Shown: in pieces, positions 1 to 10,797 of the stretch
Numbering within the stretch: the stretch's first letter is position 1
How the letters are laid out: the number at the start of each line of letters is the position of its first letter
Position numbers and translations under genes: made by a program
Notes under the pieces: generated by a model
Told to the model about the DNA's origin: nothing
Database searches by the model: none
The model's input: the letters and a program-made list of their open reading frames with translations, nothing else
Assembly: GCA_032871835.1 (NCBI GenBank)
Contig: CM065297.1
Span: 22,449,098 to 22,513,097 of the forward strand
Origin: Dipteronia dyeriana
Lineage: Eukaryota; Streptophyta; Magnoliopsida; Sapindales; Sapindaceae
Length of the DNA stretch: 64,000 nucleotides
Direction of reading: 5' to 3'

Positions 1-847
1 CGTTCAACCATCCGTGGACGTTTCTTCGATCATCGAAGTTTTACCCCGTAAACTTGTGTCTAATTAGCTTAAAATTGCATTCTCTTTCTCTCTCTTTTTG
101 TCAAGTCACGGCTAAAATCCAATCTTTTTTATTTTCTCACAAATCGAGAAATCAACGTCAACAGGAGTCAATCAAGGACGAGTGGGTCCATTACCCACCT
201 AAAGTTTTACAATTTATAAATTTACCTCTTTAGTTCTTAGATTTTTCTGTTTTACCCTTATTTCATTTTTATATTTTTCTAATTCTTTTAAAATGCATTG
301 TTATTTATAATATATATGTACACATGTAGAGTATATATTTGATTGTAAATATATTAATTTTTACTTCATATCTCAAATATAAATCAAATCAAATCACAAT
401 ATATATATTTTGTTATATCAATCATAATTCTTTTATCTAATCAAAATTACACTTACTTTCTATCTTAACTAATTTTAATATATACTTAATAATATTTTCT
501 CCAAATCTTACTTATTCACTCTAATGCCATGTCATACTTTTGTTAGGTTATTTATTTATTTATTTATATAGTTTTACTTATTTATTTTAATAAAATATAT
601 AAAAATGTGTTGATGTAATGATTTATATAATTAAAACACAGTAAACATAGGCATATAACTTATTTTATATTTAATTATTAATAAATTTTATCTAACAAAC
701 TTATATAATTTTTAACGACTAGAACAACTTTTGGATAATATAAAAATATTATAATTATAATTTCAATTTCAATTTGTTTTCTAACTCTATATTTCTAACT
801 TTTGGTATTACAAAAATATTTGAATTACAATTTTAATTTAAATTTGT

Positions 848-896
<49 letters not shown>

Positions 897-1823
897 TCTA
901 ACTCTTAAACACTATTATTGATTCTTAAATTAATGATCATACAATATATATTATTTTTAGAGTAATACTAAACCCACCGCCAACTTTATATTCTAATTTG
1001 TGAGGTGTCAATTGACAAATTAATATATATTAATTATGATTTATTTCCCATGTAACATTTATATAGATTAAATTGTTTACCCTCACACCTACACCATAAG
1101 TTGGGGGTTCAACAATTACTAAAAAAAACAAATGTTTTAAAATATAAACAACATTTTTCAATTAATGTTTTCTTTAACATAACCTCTAAGATATATATCG
1201 ATATAATTTAATTTATTATTTTACAGCGTCCCTTGAACAACATCCTGGCTCCGTCCCTACTTGAACCGGTTGGTCCAACATAGCAAATGGAAAAGGAAAC
1301 AATGAAAATCTATAAACCAACAAATGGAAGAGGAAATTAACTGTCGAGGTTGGCGACTAGTTCAAAAGAGATAAGCGCCGACAAAGTAATTTTAAAAAAG
1401 ATTGGGTGATATATTTGGAGGGGATGGAACAAAAAAATAATCAGAGTAAAAGGAATTTTCAAATCTAAACTTAATGCCATTTATGCTTTTATATATATAT
1501 AAATCCATCCATTCTTTATTTCTTTGTTTTTTAAAAGACCTCACGACAGCTGAAAATTTTAAGAAAGAAAAAGCCAGCGACATTTTTAAATAATCATAAA
1601 TTTTAAGCAAACACTAGAGTTTTTGATCATAAGAAAAAATTATAAAAAGGATAATTTGGATATTAAATGGGATGTGTTGACGAATTTTAACTATATTAAT
1701 TTTTTTAAATGGAATAAACATATTAAAGAGGTCTATATACGATTTTAAATGGACATAAATATCGTGACTCTAATAACAATGAGATAGTAGCTATGGAATG
1801 TCCCATGAATGTATGAATACATT
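1..1823. other. AT-rich stretch without a recognisable gene
   Basis: No open frame here resembles a known protein. The sequence is strongly AT-rich with many short A/T runs. Around 1225-1260 there is a phrase (cctggctccgtccctac) of the kind often found near degraded plant transposon ends, but no terminal repeats or target-site duplications could be paired with it. I see nothing else to annotate. Confidence 0.6.
849..896. repeat. Compound CT/AT microsatellite
   Basis: About eight CT dinucleotides run directly into about fifteen AT/TA dinucleotides, with one GT interruption near the end. It lies in the AT-rich gene-free stretch. Confidence 0.9.
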
Positions 1824-2329
1824 TGTTGTGATTTATACCCTAAAGTTTGTAATTTATAAATGTGAATGAAACATTAATAAAAGAAGTAGTTTATTTATTC
1901 TATAAATCTATCTCATACATTTATATAATGTGTACTTAACATCTAAGATTGTCAGATATAATCTCTAATAGTCTAACTGAGTATATATATGAGTGTCATA
2001 TATGGAAGAATTTAGTTTGAGATGAGTAATCTAAAGAGTCCGTAGATAACAAATAGAGTTGGGTACTTTATTTGTGATTAATCTACATTTGTGGACCATT
2101 CCGTAATGTAAGGTTGTCTTGTCTTAGACTATTCATATGGTGATATGAGAATGGAGTCACCTTATATGATGTGATCATATAGGACTAGGCCACGGTCTAT
2201 ATGAATCTCTCACCAAGATCCATTACATGATGAGATTCATATACATATCGATAGATGATGACTATATATGGGTGATCTTAATCCTGAGTGTCATATCAAT
2301 TCCTTCAGGTTAGATCGTGGTTTTTTATA
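1824..2329 (+). mobile_element. Truncated Copia LTR, family A
   Basis: The segment starts TGTTGTGATTTATACCC and runs collinear with the LTR that begins at 37840, including the shared phrases gtgaatgaaacattaat and gggtgatcttaatcctgag. The left edge is the natural LTR terminus, because the sequence before it is unlike the internal region upstream of 37840. The right edge is a break: at about 2329 it passes straight into Athila-like internal sequence that matches 42885 onward. It is therefore a 5'-complete, 3'-truncated LTR. No target-site duplication can be checked. Confidence 0.75.
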
Positions 2330-2840
2330 TCAACACCTGCTGCCTCACACAATTGGGTATTCAAGCAAGGGAACACCATAGCCTCTTTCCTCAACACATC
2401 CCTTACGGCCTTGTGGATCTCCATCTTTACTATCACTCCAATAACGATGGGATGTTCATTGTGTAGGCAGTAGAGTAGAGTGGCCACATCTTAGACTACT
2501 ATGCTGTGGTGGGCGCACAACCTCATAAAGTAGGAGATAAAAATGTGCCAGATGGTGAGCTTGATGTGAAGTCTGGACTGCTTCAGCAGGCTGGACCTAG
2601 AGTTCCAAAATAGCATCGGTTCTACTACCAAATTGTTGGCCATCTCAATGTTTATCTTCCTATTAAAAATCACATGCCTGAGCACACCCTTGAACATTAA
2701 AACCTATTCCCTGGTTCCTGCACTTGCAGTGTGGTCCTGAAATGCCTCTTGATATCCACCGAGTTTATCCTAACTTGTCTCCCCCGGACCAACACTGGAC
2801 TGCCCAGGTTTTAATTCTTTTAGATCACCCCTATATAAAA
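2305..2840 (-). pseudogene. ORF3-like plant transposon protein remnant, Athila-like copy 1
   Basis: Read on the minus strand, this resembles the plant transposon protein domain found in Athila/Tat-type elements (Pfam Transposase_32-like, named from memory of its pattern). Visible features are a W-x-F context, the phrase DVATLLYCLHNEHPIVIG, an EI-containing helix, and FPCLNTQLCEAAGV near the C-terminal end. One in-frame stop lies at about 2488-2490, just before DVATLL; the second copy (42859-43359) reads through this position. The fragment lies downstream of gag and protease in element orientation, the position of an env-like or extra ORF. Its far end is cut by the Copia LTR fragment at 2329. 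The function of this domain is unknown to me; the name does not show transposase activity. Confidence 0.55.
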
Positions 2841-4179
2841 CTCTCTAATAACCTGTGGGCAATACGTTGGAGGTCTCTGCACATATATCTCCCAAACCTG
2901 TTCGGAACCATCTCGAGAACTGGAGTTGCTCTTTACTCACTGATAATTATCTCTCTCTCCGGAATTATCTTCTTTTTACTGTACTTGGCTATCCGAGCTG
3001 AAAAGTTTGGATTTTTTGTACATGCCAAAATTTTGCTTCTTCCTTTTATCTTAGCCCATTCTTGGCATTTCCCTCCGGTTAGAATATCCTTCCTCCTCTA
3101 CCTTGGCTGTTTGTTTTACCCATGTTGTACCCGAAACTTTAGAAAACTGTCACTTCTATACAAACGGGCAATATTTTGGCACCAAATCAACACAACCAAG
3201 GGTAATCCGATACACCACGAATACCAAACAACTACAACCACAACCACAACCACAATGCAAATAATATCCCAAAATAACACACCAAGCATAAAAAACATAC
3301 AACCTTACCAAAACCCCAAATATGCCCTAATTTCACTTCAAATTATGCAATAACCACCCACACACGAATTACACAAGCTATTCAACTCCATTCCACTATC
3401 AAACACAAACCCACATACAATTTTCAAGTAAAAACACACCTAATTTCTTCACACCACAAATCTCTCCTAAAATACCAACTATCACCCAAAAATATGGTAA
3501 AATAGAAAAAATAGGGAGTCTGGGAACTTATCAAAGATCTAAATCAGTAAAATGATGGGAAAATTACTGATTACGTGGGCTGAAAGTCTTCGATTTAGCG
3601 TAAGGAGGGACAGTTGCTTTTGAGTTTGAAATTTTGTGATGTGGTGACCTACCACAAACAGGGCATATATATAGTTAGGATGTGTAACGGTCCCGAATGC
3701 CTCAGTCTTCCAAGACAGAAACCATGACTGTGACACCAAAACGACATCGTCTCCATCAATTTTTTCCATTATTACGGTCGAAATCTTACGAGACAGCATT
3801 TTCAGTGGTTGAAGTGTCGCGGTCTTCCAAGACGACATCAAGGACACAACATTCCATCAAGAATCCCTTTTTGCATTTTCACAGCCTCTTCCATGTGGCA
3901 CTTCGAGCGACACACACGTGACAGCAATTCCCACGGTTCAACTGTCGCGGTCGTCCAGAGCGACACCTTGGCCATGATACTCCTAGAAAAATGACTTATA
4001 TGTTACAGAGTAAATTCCATGTGCCTAAACTGCACTCATACTCAACATAAACCATGTCAAATGCATATGCTTGATGAAATTAAGTTTGGGGAGCCAATCT
4101 TAGCTAATATACTTGGAAACAAAATAATATTCACACCCAAACTTGCCGAATTTCCCTTTGCTTACCTTTAGGCCTGCTT
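2841..4179 (-). other. Spacer between ORF3 and zinc-knuckle region, Athila-like copy 1
   Basis: No recognisable protein. The stretch contains an ACAACC-type short repeat at about 3228-3256. Two copies of a motif built on TGTCGCGGTC lie at 3815-3838 and about 3945-3970. The whole stretch has a collinear counterpart at 43361-45049. No reverse transcriptase or integrase motif (YVDD/YIDD, or the integrase D,D,E blocks) was seen here in any minus-strand frame. Confidence 0.5.
3228..3256. repeat. Short ACAACC-type microsatellite
   Basis: Four to five imperfect units of an ACAACC/ACCACA pattern. The homologous site at 43782-43800 has fewer units, so the array has changed length since the two copies separated. 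Confidence 0.7.
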
Positions 4180-4690
4180 CGTCTCTTTTTTGCACACTAC
4201 AATGAACTCAACACATTGGGCCTTTTTATGACCCCTAATATGGTAAAAATGACATTTGTAAGGAATATAAAAGGAACCACCTTCAATCTTCTTAACTCTT
4301 GCCTTTGGATGGTTTGGATTTCTTCCGATAGTGTGGAGTTATGGGGTTTCTTCATTTATGTTTGTTTCTTGGTCAAGGTTTCAATTTTTCGCTAGGCTCT
4401 TTCAAGCTCCACCAAGAAACCACATTCCTTTACCCTTGCCACTTTCAAGGCATTCTCCTTACAACTCAAATCCTCATTGATGGCATTGATTGTTTTGTCT
4501 TTCTGGTCCACTTGCCACTGTAATTTCCTAGTCCTTCAGGCAAAATCTTCCTCTTATTCTTCTCTAGCCTTGCAAGCTTTTTTCATCTTCTTGATTGTTT
4601 CAACCCTTTCCTTCCTACGGGTTTCCACTTCCTTCATCTAGTTGACATTTTCACTCTTAAGCCTACTAATTTGAGGATGCATGTTTCTCA
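4180..4690 (-). pseudogene. Coiled-coil plus CCHC zinc-knuckle remnant, copy 1
   Basis: On the minus strand the upstream part (about 4690-4400) reads as a charged helix with regularly spaced hydrophobic residues, for example ISRLKSENVN and KERVETIKKMKKA. A Cys/His cluster follows at 4213-4254: CHFYHIRGHKKAQC. This fits the retroviral zinc-knuckle spacing C-x2-C-x4-H-x4-C except that the second Cys is Tyr. The homologous site in copy 2 keeps that Cys but has lost the His, so the ancestor very probably had a complete knuckle. Stops and frame changes show it is dead. The region lies downstream of protease, where reverse transcriptase would be expected. It could be a rearranged gag tail or a captured gag from another element. 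Confidence 0.5.
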
Positions 4691-4789
4691 CAAGTTACTT
4701 CTACGTGGACATCTTTAAATAGTGCTAGAACTTTTTTTAAACACTCAATTGGATTCCTTGAGTAGTTTTTTGATTGAAGTGTACCCACA

Positions 4790-5260
4790 ACAAGACAATC
4801 AACTGATCTAGTGTCTTTCACATCTAGCATTAAAACCTTGAATTCTACTGTTTCATCTTAGACGGTCATGGAAATTTTTCCTTAATGGACATCAATGATT
4901 GTTCTTGCCATCTTTATGAATTATCTACCTGAAAGGATCGACCTCTTGTTAATCTTCTCACTCACATCATTTGTGTCTAAAACCATAAAATCTTCTAGGA
5001 TGATATGCTTGTCAACTTGCACTAACACATCTTTCACAATCCCTCTAGGATAGCTAGTTGAACCATCTACTAACAAAAGTTACATTGTAGTTGGCTTGAG
5101 CTCATTTAATCCCAGCTTCTTGTAAATGGTGAAGGGCATCAAGTTGATCCTAGCATCCAAGTCTAACATCGCCTTTTCTGGCTTGGTACCCCAACTGTGA
5201 TGTTTATGTAAAAACTGTCTGGATCCTTGAGTTTGGGTGAAAGCATCTTCTGTAAGATTG
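4790..5260 (-). pseudogene. Athila-type aspartic protease remnant, copy 1
   Basis: Minus-strand reading shows the Athila/Tat protease signature: LDLDARINLMPF at about 5132-5167 (family form LDLGASINLMP), then YKKLGLNELKPTT, then SYPRGIVKDVLVQVDKH, then a tail with DVKDTRSVDC near 4800. The usual active-site triplet reads DLD-A instead of DLG-A, and a stop follows KPTTM, so the enzyme is inactive. In a working element this enzyme cleaves the gag-pol polyprotein. The normal sequel, an RT domain with a YVDD-type motif, is not found below it; a coiled-coil/CCHC segment follows instead. Confidence 0.75.
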
Positions 5261-6323
5261 CACTAGCACTCACTGTTATGTACTCCTGGTGATTTGGCCT
5301 AAACTTTTACATGTTAATGTGAAGACTCTTGAAAAGCTTTGCATATACCGACATCTTCTCAATCATCTCAAGTTAGGGTAGGTTCACATGCATCTTCAAA
5401 AGAACATCAAAAATCTCCTTGAATGCTTTGTTTATCTTGTCTTTCTTCAACCGCCTTCAGAATAGAAACGGTGGAATGTATAGGTTTGGTGACTTGTGTA
5501 AAATAGAGGTTTTCTCGGGAGATGTATCATCCACTATCTCATCCACTTCTACTCTAGTCTCATTTCCACTTTCATTTTCTGCCTCTTTGGACTTCTTTCT
5601 CTTCGGCTCACCAACAACTTCGGTGTCTAAGACCCGACCACTTCTCAGTAAAGTCATTACTTTTGCTTGTTCCTACTGGCTAGGAAATCTACTTGGTTCA
5701 TTCTTATGAATAGTATCAGCTACATGTTCTAACTGTGTCTCTAATTTCTTCGTAGATGCCTCTAAGTTAGTAAACCTCTGCCAACTTTCTTGTATAAAAC
5801 TCTTCAAGTTTTGATTTGTCCACTGTGAACTCTAAGCAAGGTTGGTCACTGTATCTTCCAAAGATGGCTTCCTAAGTTGATATGAAGACATCTCTCTGTT
5901 TACTGAACTGTTCCACTGTTGACCACTAGACCCTTTACCTTGGTAATTTCCCCTATTGAATCCTCATTGGTTTGCTCCGTAAGTGTTGGACTGGTTGTTC
6001 AAGGCATTGTTCGAATATGACCATGAAAAGTTTGGATGGTTGTACCACTAAGATTGTAGGAATTTGAATACGGGTCATTTCTTCCTCTTTGGTAGCTCAA
6101 GGCTTGGACATCCTTTGTCTTAATTGGTACCATCTGTCCACTGTGACGATCTTCTTCATATACCAAGTTTGCTTCTCCTTGTTGTTGACCAATGTTCCTA
6201 GCTATAACTCTCACTTACTTAGTGAGTCTAGCCATATGAATAGCCATTTTTGTACTTTGACTAACATCATACTTCCTTCTCGTTCTTGAAGTTGAGCTTT
6301 TGTACTGAGAGTTGAGAGCCAAA

Positions 6324-6366
6324 GTCTCACAGATCTTAAAAGTCTCACAGATCTTAAAAGTCTCAT
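6324..6366. repeat. 18-bp tandem duplication inside gag
   Basis: The unit gtctcacagatcttaaaa occurs twice head to tail and adds six codons to the minus-strand gag frame (the protein reads TFKICETFKICE). The homologous site near 50505 in copy 2 has a single unit. Confidence 0.85.
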
Positions 6367-6557
6367 GTTCAAATTTTTTTGTTAATACACCTCCACATGC
6401 ATTATCTACAACTGCTTGAGTGAATGTCATCAACCCATCATAGAAAGTGTGAACCTTGTACTCTTCGGTTACCATGTGAGGGGGCCATTGCTCTAAAAGC
6501 ATCATACACATTCACCATACCTCATGAAAGGGTAATTGTCTGTTTTGGCAAAACTAG

Positions 6558-7615
6558 CAATCTGTATCCGGATATCTTTTGTCTTCGTGGATGGGAAAGA
6601 CTTATTGAAAAAGGCTTGGCACACCTCATCCTATAATCTCAAAGAACCCGCCCTCAAGGAAGTGAACCAAACCTTCATGCAATACCGAAAACACCTCATC
6701 TTCAATTGCTCTTCCGTGAGTCGACCTATAGGAAATGTCTCCAAGATATTGATAATCCTTCGTAAATTGAAAACAGTCTTCATTTGGAAGGCCATTGAAG
6801 AAAGGAAACATGTTCACGTGGAGACCCTTAAACTCATGGCCCCAAGCCACCACATTCAACATAATTGGTAAAGTTTGGTTCTCAATCATTGGTTGCCCAG
6901 ACTTTCTCATTGCTACTATGCCTTCGTTAGGCTCATGTGTTGGTGATCCCGGTGGACTCATATGCTCGTATTGATCAATCAATTTCGGAGTAGATGTGTT
7001 ATCCAAATCAACAAAGATATCTAACCCCTCAAACTGTCTATCAAGCCGACCTACAAGGTAGGTTGATGCTAGGAACAGAATTCCTCAACAATCTGTATCC
7101 GGATATCTTTTGTCTTCGTGGATGGGAAAGACTTATTGAAAAAGGCTTGGCACACCTCATCCCATGATCTCAAAGAACCCGCCCTCAAGGAAGTGAACCA
7201 AACCTTCATGCAATACCGAAAACACCTCATCTTCAATTGCTCTTCCGTGAGTCGACCTATAGGAAATGTCTCCAAGATAGATTGATAATCCTTCGTAAAT
7301 TGAAAACAGTCTTCATTTGGAAGGTCATTGAAGAAAGGAAACATGTTCACGTGGAGACCCTTAAACTCATGGCCCCAAGCCGCCGCATTCAACATAATTG
7401 GTAAAGGTTGGTTCTCAATCATTGGTTGCCCGGACTCTCTCATTGCTACTATGCCTTCGTTAGGCTCATGTGTTGGTAATCCCGGTGGACTCATATGCTC
7501 GTATTGATCAGTCAACTTCGGAGTAGATGTGTTATCCAAATCAACAAAGATATCTAACCCCTCAAACTGTCTATCAAGCCGACCTACAAGGTTGATGCTA
7601 GGAACAGAATTCCTC
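6558..7615. repeat. 531-bp tandem duplication of the gag core
   Basis: Units at 6558-7088 and 7089-7615 both begin caatctgtatccggatatc and are nearly identical by eye. Small differences include a 4-bp insertion (gtag) in the first unit near 7057. Copy 2 of the element has one unit only (50730 onward), so the duplication arose after the two copies separated. Confidence 0.9.
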
Positions 7616-7786
7616 CGAGCGAATGGCGTCCGTGAGTGAACCTGTAAACCTGAAACGCCAAAAACAAAAACTACCACTAAAGTAAAAAAACAATAAAAAA
7701 ATTTAAAAATAAAATAGAACAAAAAAGTAACCGACACACACTACCTAAACCAAATTAACTAGATTCAACTATCGAATCTACACCGA

Positions 7787-7804
7787 TCCCTGGTAGTGGT
7801 GCCA
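7787..7804 (-). other. Primer-binding site, tRNA-Asp type, copy 1
   Basis: On the minus strand this reads TGGCACCACTACCAGGGA. It matches most positions of the site expected to pair with the 3' end of plant tRNA-Asp (TGGCGCCGTTGCCGGGGA). It lies four bases inside the LTR end at 7809 and upstream of gag, as in Athila/Tat elements. The homologous site in copy 2 is closer to the expected sequence. Confidence 0.75.
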
Positions 7805-8227
7805 AAATTGATGTAGTATTTTATCACTACTCAATTTAAAGAAAGTTCGTTTACTGGATCGGTGAATTTATTGGTTGAATCCTAATTACCCTATGTGAAA
7901 TCTACTCTAAGTGCATAAAAATTAATTGCATAATGCTTGATTTGATGGAAACAATTGACTAACTAAATTGCAATGTGTAAATAAACTAAACTAAACACAA
8001 CAACACACAAGGATGAAATATGAGAGGAAACACTAGGGAATTGATGTAACCTTTAACAGACCACCTAATACAATCTCTTAGCCTTGTTAAGCACTTCAAT
8101 CCAATTTTATAGATTTTTTAAGATAAATCCATCAAGTTCTTAGTCTTTTCCATTACTCACACAAGGTCATGTAACAAACAATGGTCAAAACCTCTATTTA
8201 ACATAAACTCTAAACCAAGTTAATATA

Positions 8228-9753
8228 TGGTAGCATTATTTTATACCTAATTTATGTCCCCATTTTCTATTGTTTAACGCTGATTTCTAGGTTAAAATCG
8301 GGGTCTTAACATTTAAGGTATTTGGGAAGTTTTGGGGTACTGTGGTAATTTTGGAGATATAGGGGCTTAAATGTAATATTATGGAAACGATTAAAGAATC
8401 TGTGAATATGAGAGAGGTTATAGGACCATATTATAATTTGCCAGCCAAACGAGTGCCCAGCCTGCCACGTCATTAATAAAACGTATCGTTTTGAGCATTG
8501 CCTGCGTCATCATGACGTCACCATCTTCTTCAGCCTTCAGACACCCAACCCGGCACCATTTGACCCGGTTATTCACCTGGTCTGACCCGACCCAACCTGA
8601 CTCGTTCCAGTAGCTTTTTCGACTGACGGCGCGGTCTCCTTCGGTCACTTTTCCACCTTTTTCAGGCCTCCATCCCGTCTGTTTCTCTCTGCCACCTTGC
8701 CACCTTGCCACCTTTCCACCATTGAAGACCGAAGCTTCAAGCTTCATCTGCTGGTTCCAACACGCAGCACCAACTCGCAGATCTCCTCCAGAGGCTTCTG
8801 CTACTTCAATCTGTGAGTTTCAACTCGCAGATTTCGATTCGAGCCGGCAGATCTCCCATTTTAGCAAGGGCAATTTTGTCTTTTCTTGCCAATTTCAATC
8901 CCTAATTTTCCGCTTTATAAATTCACCACTTTTCTTATCATGTATATGTAGTTTGTAATATCTAGATAGTTTATAGAGTTTTTAATATCTAGATAGTTTT
9001 TAGAGTTTTTTTTTAAAGATAATATATCCCTCATATCCAACTGACGAGCACTCTCTCATACCATTTCCTACCAAATCCACTATTGTTCCACTAATCGAAG
9101 CTTCTTAGGGTTAAAAATAGAATTGGAATCCTTAAAGATCTTTATGGTTGTCTCCTTCTCTTTATTTTTCTCTTTGATTTCTATTATTACGTGTAACCAA
9201 ACTTGATAATGGATTTTTTTATATTTGCTTTATTATTTATGAAACTAGATTAGTTATATTTGTTTGAGCTTTCATTTACTTGATTTATAGATTAGTTAAT
9301 TTGTTTATCTTACTTTGATTTAGTTATATTTGGATTTGTTTACTTGTAGGTAGTTTAATTTCAATCTTTGTATGAATTAGTTGTTAACTTTAATTGTTAC
9401 TTTCTAGTGATAGTTGTAGTTAATTGGATTTTGGTTGATTTAGTTTTAATGACTTTAGCTTAGTTTTATTTGCTTTGCACTTGATTTAGTTTAATTGAAT
9501 TTTTGAATCCTTACCTTTAGTTAGTTGATTTCAGTTTCGAAGCTTTCCATCCTACAATTGCGATTTTACTTTTCATGTATGTAATCGGTATGAATAGATT
9601 GTATTTATATTCTAAGACCTAGAACAAGCTTTAAAGTACCATACCTGTTTGTGGGAACGAATCGTACTTGCTGCTACTCGATTGTCAAACGATCCGTGCA
9701 CTTGCGGATAAAAAAACACGCTCATATATTTTAGAACCGTTTTAGGTGTGTCA
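8228..9753 (+). mobile_element. Family D solo LTR nested in the Athila-like LTR
   Basis: The insert begins TGGTAGCATTATTTTATACC and ends GTTTTAGGTGTGTCA, flanked on both sides by ATATA (8223-8227 and 9754-9758). Removing it restores a continuous host LTR. Its last 100 bases contain gtgggaacgaatcgtacttg and gtgcacttgcgg, a phrase typical of the 3' ends of Athila/Tat-type LTRs, so it is probably a Ty3/gypsy LTR reading on the plus strand. No internal region remains, as expected after LTR-LTR recombination. The same insertion is present in copy 2 at 51881-60691, so it is older than the duplication. Confidence 0.85.
8440..8925 (+). promoter_or_regulatory. Probable LTR promoter: ACGT elements and TATA box
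   Basis: Within the family D solo LTR a GC-rich stretch holds a perfect TGACGTCA palindrome (8513-8520), an upstream CCACGTCA (8465-8472), and a TATA-like TTTATAAATT at 8914-8923. These are arranged as a U3 promoter would be for plus-strand transcription. The copy 2 version has the same TGACGTCA (52170-52177) and a stronger TATATAAATA at 52576-52585. TGACGTCA is a known plant bZIP-binding core. Activity is inferred only. Confidence 0.5.
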
Positions 9754-10797
9754 ATATAGCATGGTCATACATACACCAACTTTCTCAATTACTAAGCATA
9801 TGGTCTAGGTTCAAATGGATTGGTCAACCACATCTAAGCCATAACCTCTTACATAAACAAACTCACACACCCATATCCCTTGAGGTCACAATAAAACATG
9901 AGTAATAGAGTATAACAATTAAAACGATAATTGAGACTAACATTGAATTGAGTTAAGAAAAGTAGACTAATTAATTGCAAAGAGTAGTCCAATATGGTTA
10001 CATCAATCCCCTAGCTAAAGGTTTAGTTACACATTAATAGAGAAAATAAAGGTAAGGAAAAGTTGTAAAGAAAACTCATATTGGTCATGTGAGCTCCCTA
10101 GTCTTGATGTTCTTCTTTTTCTTGCCTCCCATGTTTTCCAATAATGGATAGTTGATGGATGGAAAGGGAAATATGTGAATGGGTAGAAATGTAAGAAAGG
10201 CCACTAGGTCTGGAAATCCTCATGTGGTTGGTTGCTTAGGTCATAAAACAAATAGAGGTATTTATATGGATTCCAAAAAGGGTAAAAATCTTCCTAGAAA
10301 TTCTAGCTGACGGACTGTCGCAACCTTGACTGACGTGGTCGGCCAAGAAAGCACTTCAACCGCAACAACGCTTGATCTTTATTTTCGTACGACAAATCAA
10401 CAACAACAGCAACAACACTTTAGACGTGAGAGTTCCTGTCGCTTGGTATGTCGCGGTAGTCCAAGACGACGCTTCGACTGCAACATTTCTTCCTTGAACT
10501 TGTCGTGCCTTTTCCCCCTTGCAACATTAGCGACACATTGATCGCGAGAGTTGCTATCGCCAGGTTATGGCGATGGGCCAAGATGGCACTTCAACCGTGA
10601 CAAACCTTCTTCAAGAGTCCAGCTTCCCAATTTCGCACTTTAGCCCAATTTCTTCTCTTTTTCACCAAAAATGCCCCTGCTAACTAATAAACTTGGAAAG
10701 ATCTCATTCGAGCCATTAAATACTTGATTTTTCCTAAGAATTGAGCAAGAACTTAGGAAACAGGGACCAAAAATCTATTATTGACATGACTCGATCA

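Larger units (their letters stand above)
5400..7737 (-). pseudogene. Athila-like gag (capsid) pseudogene, copy 1
   Basis: This is the structural gag gene of an Athila/Tat-type element, whose product would form the particle. The start is taken at 7737, the first Met below the PBS at 7787-7804. Recognisable blocks in order are PNEDCFQFTKDYQS, EEQLKMRCFRYCMK, GSLRSWDEVCQAFFNK (the conserved retrotransposon gag core), then FYDGLMTFTQAVVDNACGG, then NDPYSNSYN, then VMTLLRSGRVLD near 5600-5660. Frameshifts and stops separate these blocks. The core has been duplicated in tandem (see 6558-7615), so it occurs twice. An 18-bp tandem repeat adds six residues at 6324-6366. The second copy, at 49795-51318, has neither duplication. 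No zinc knuckle is visible within this gag. Confidence 0.8.
7809..10797 (-). mobile_element. 5' LTR of Athila-like element, copy 1 (interrupted)
   Basis: In plus orientation the LTR runs from TGATGTAGTATT (next to the PBS) to CTCGATCA. The outer end is set by copy 2: at 40311 the same CTCGATCA end is followed by a pyrimidine tract, ACACCCCC, the reverse of a polypurine tract. The LTR is interrupted by the family D solo LTR at 8228-9753, leaving about 1.46 kb of its own sequence. Flanking bases from 10798 are GTTAG; the matching duplication cannot be checked because the other LTR is lost. The segment 10310-10610 carries TGTCGCGG-type motifs. Confidence 0.75.

Noticed and set aside
1200..1260. 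A possible transposon terminus near cctggctccgtccctac
   Set aside because: No partner terminus or flanking duplication was found.
2305..2840. Calling ORF3 an active transposase
   Set aside because: The resemblance is to a plant domain named after transposons, but it lies inside a retrotransposon; no DDE catalytic pattern is visible.
2724..3353. A 209-codon plus-strand ORF
   Set aside because: It runs opposite to the ORF3 remnant and through a microsatellite; the homologous copy near 43100-43840 is broken differently. No protein family is recognisable.
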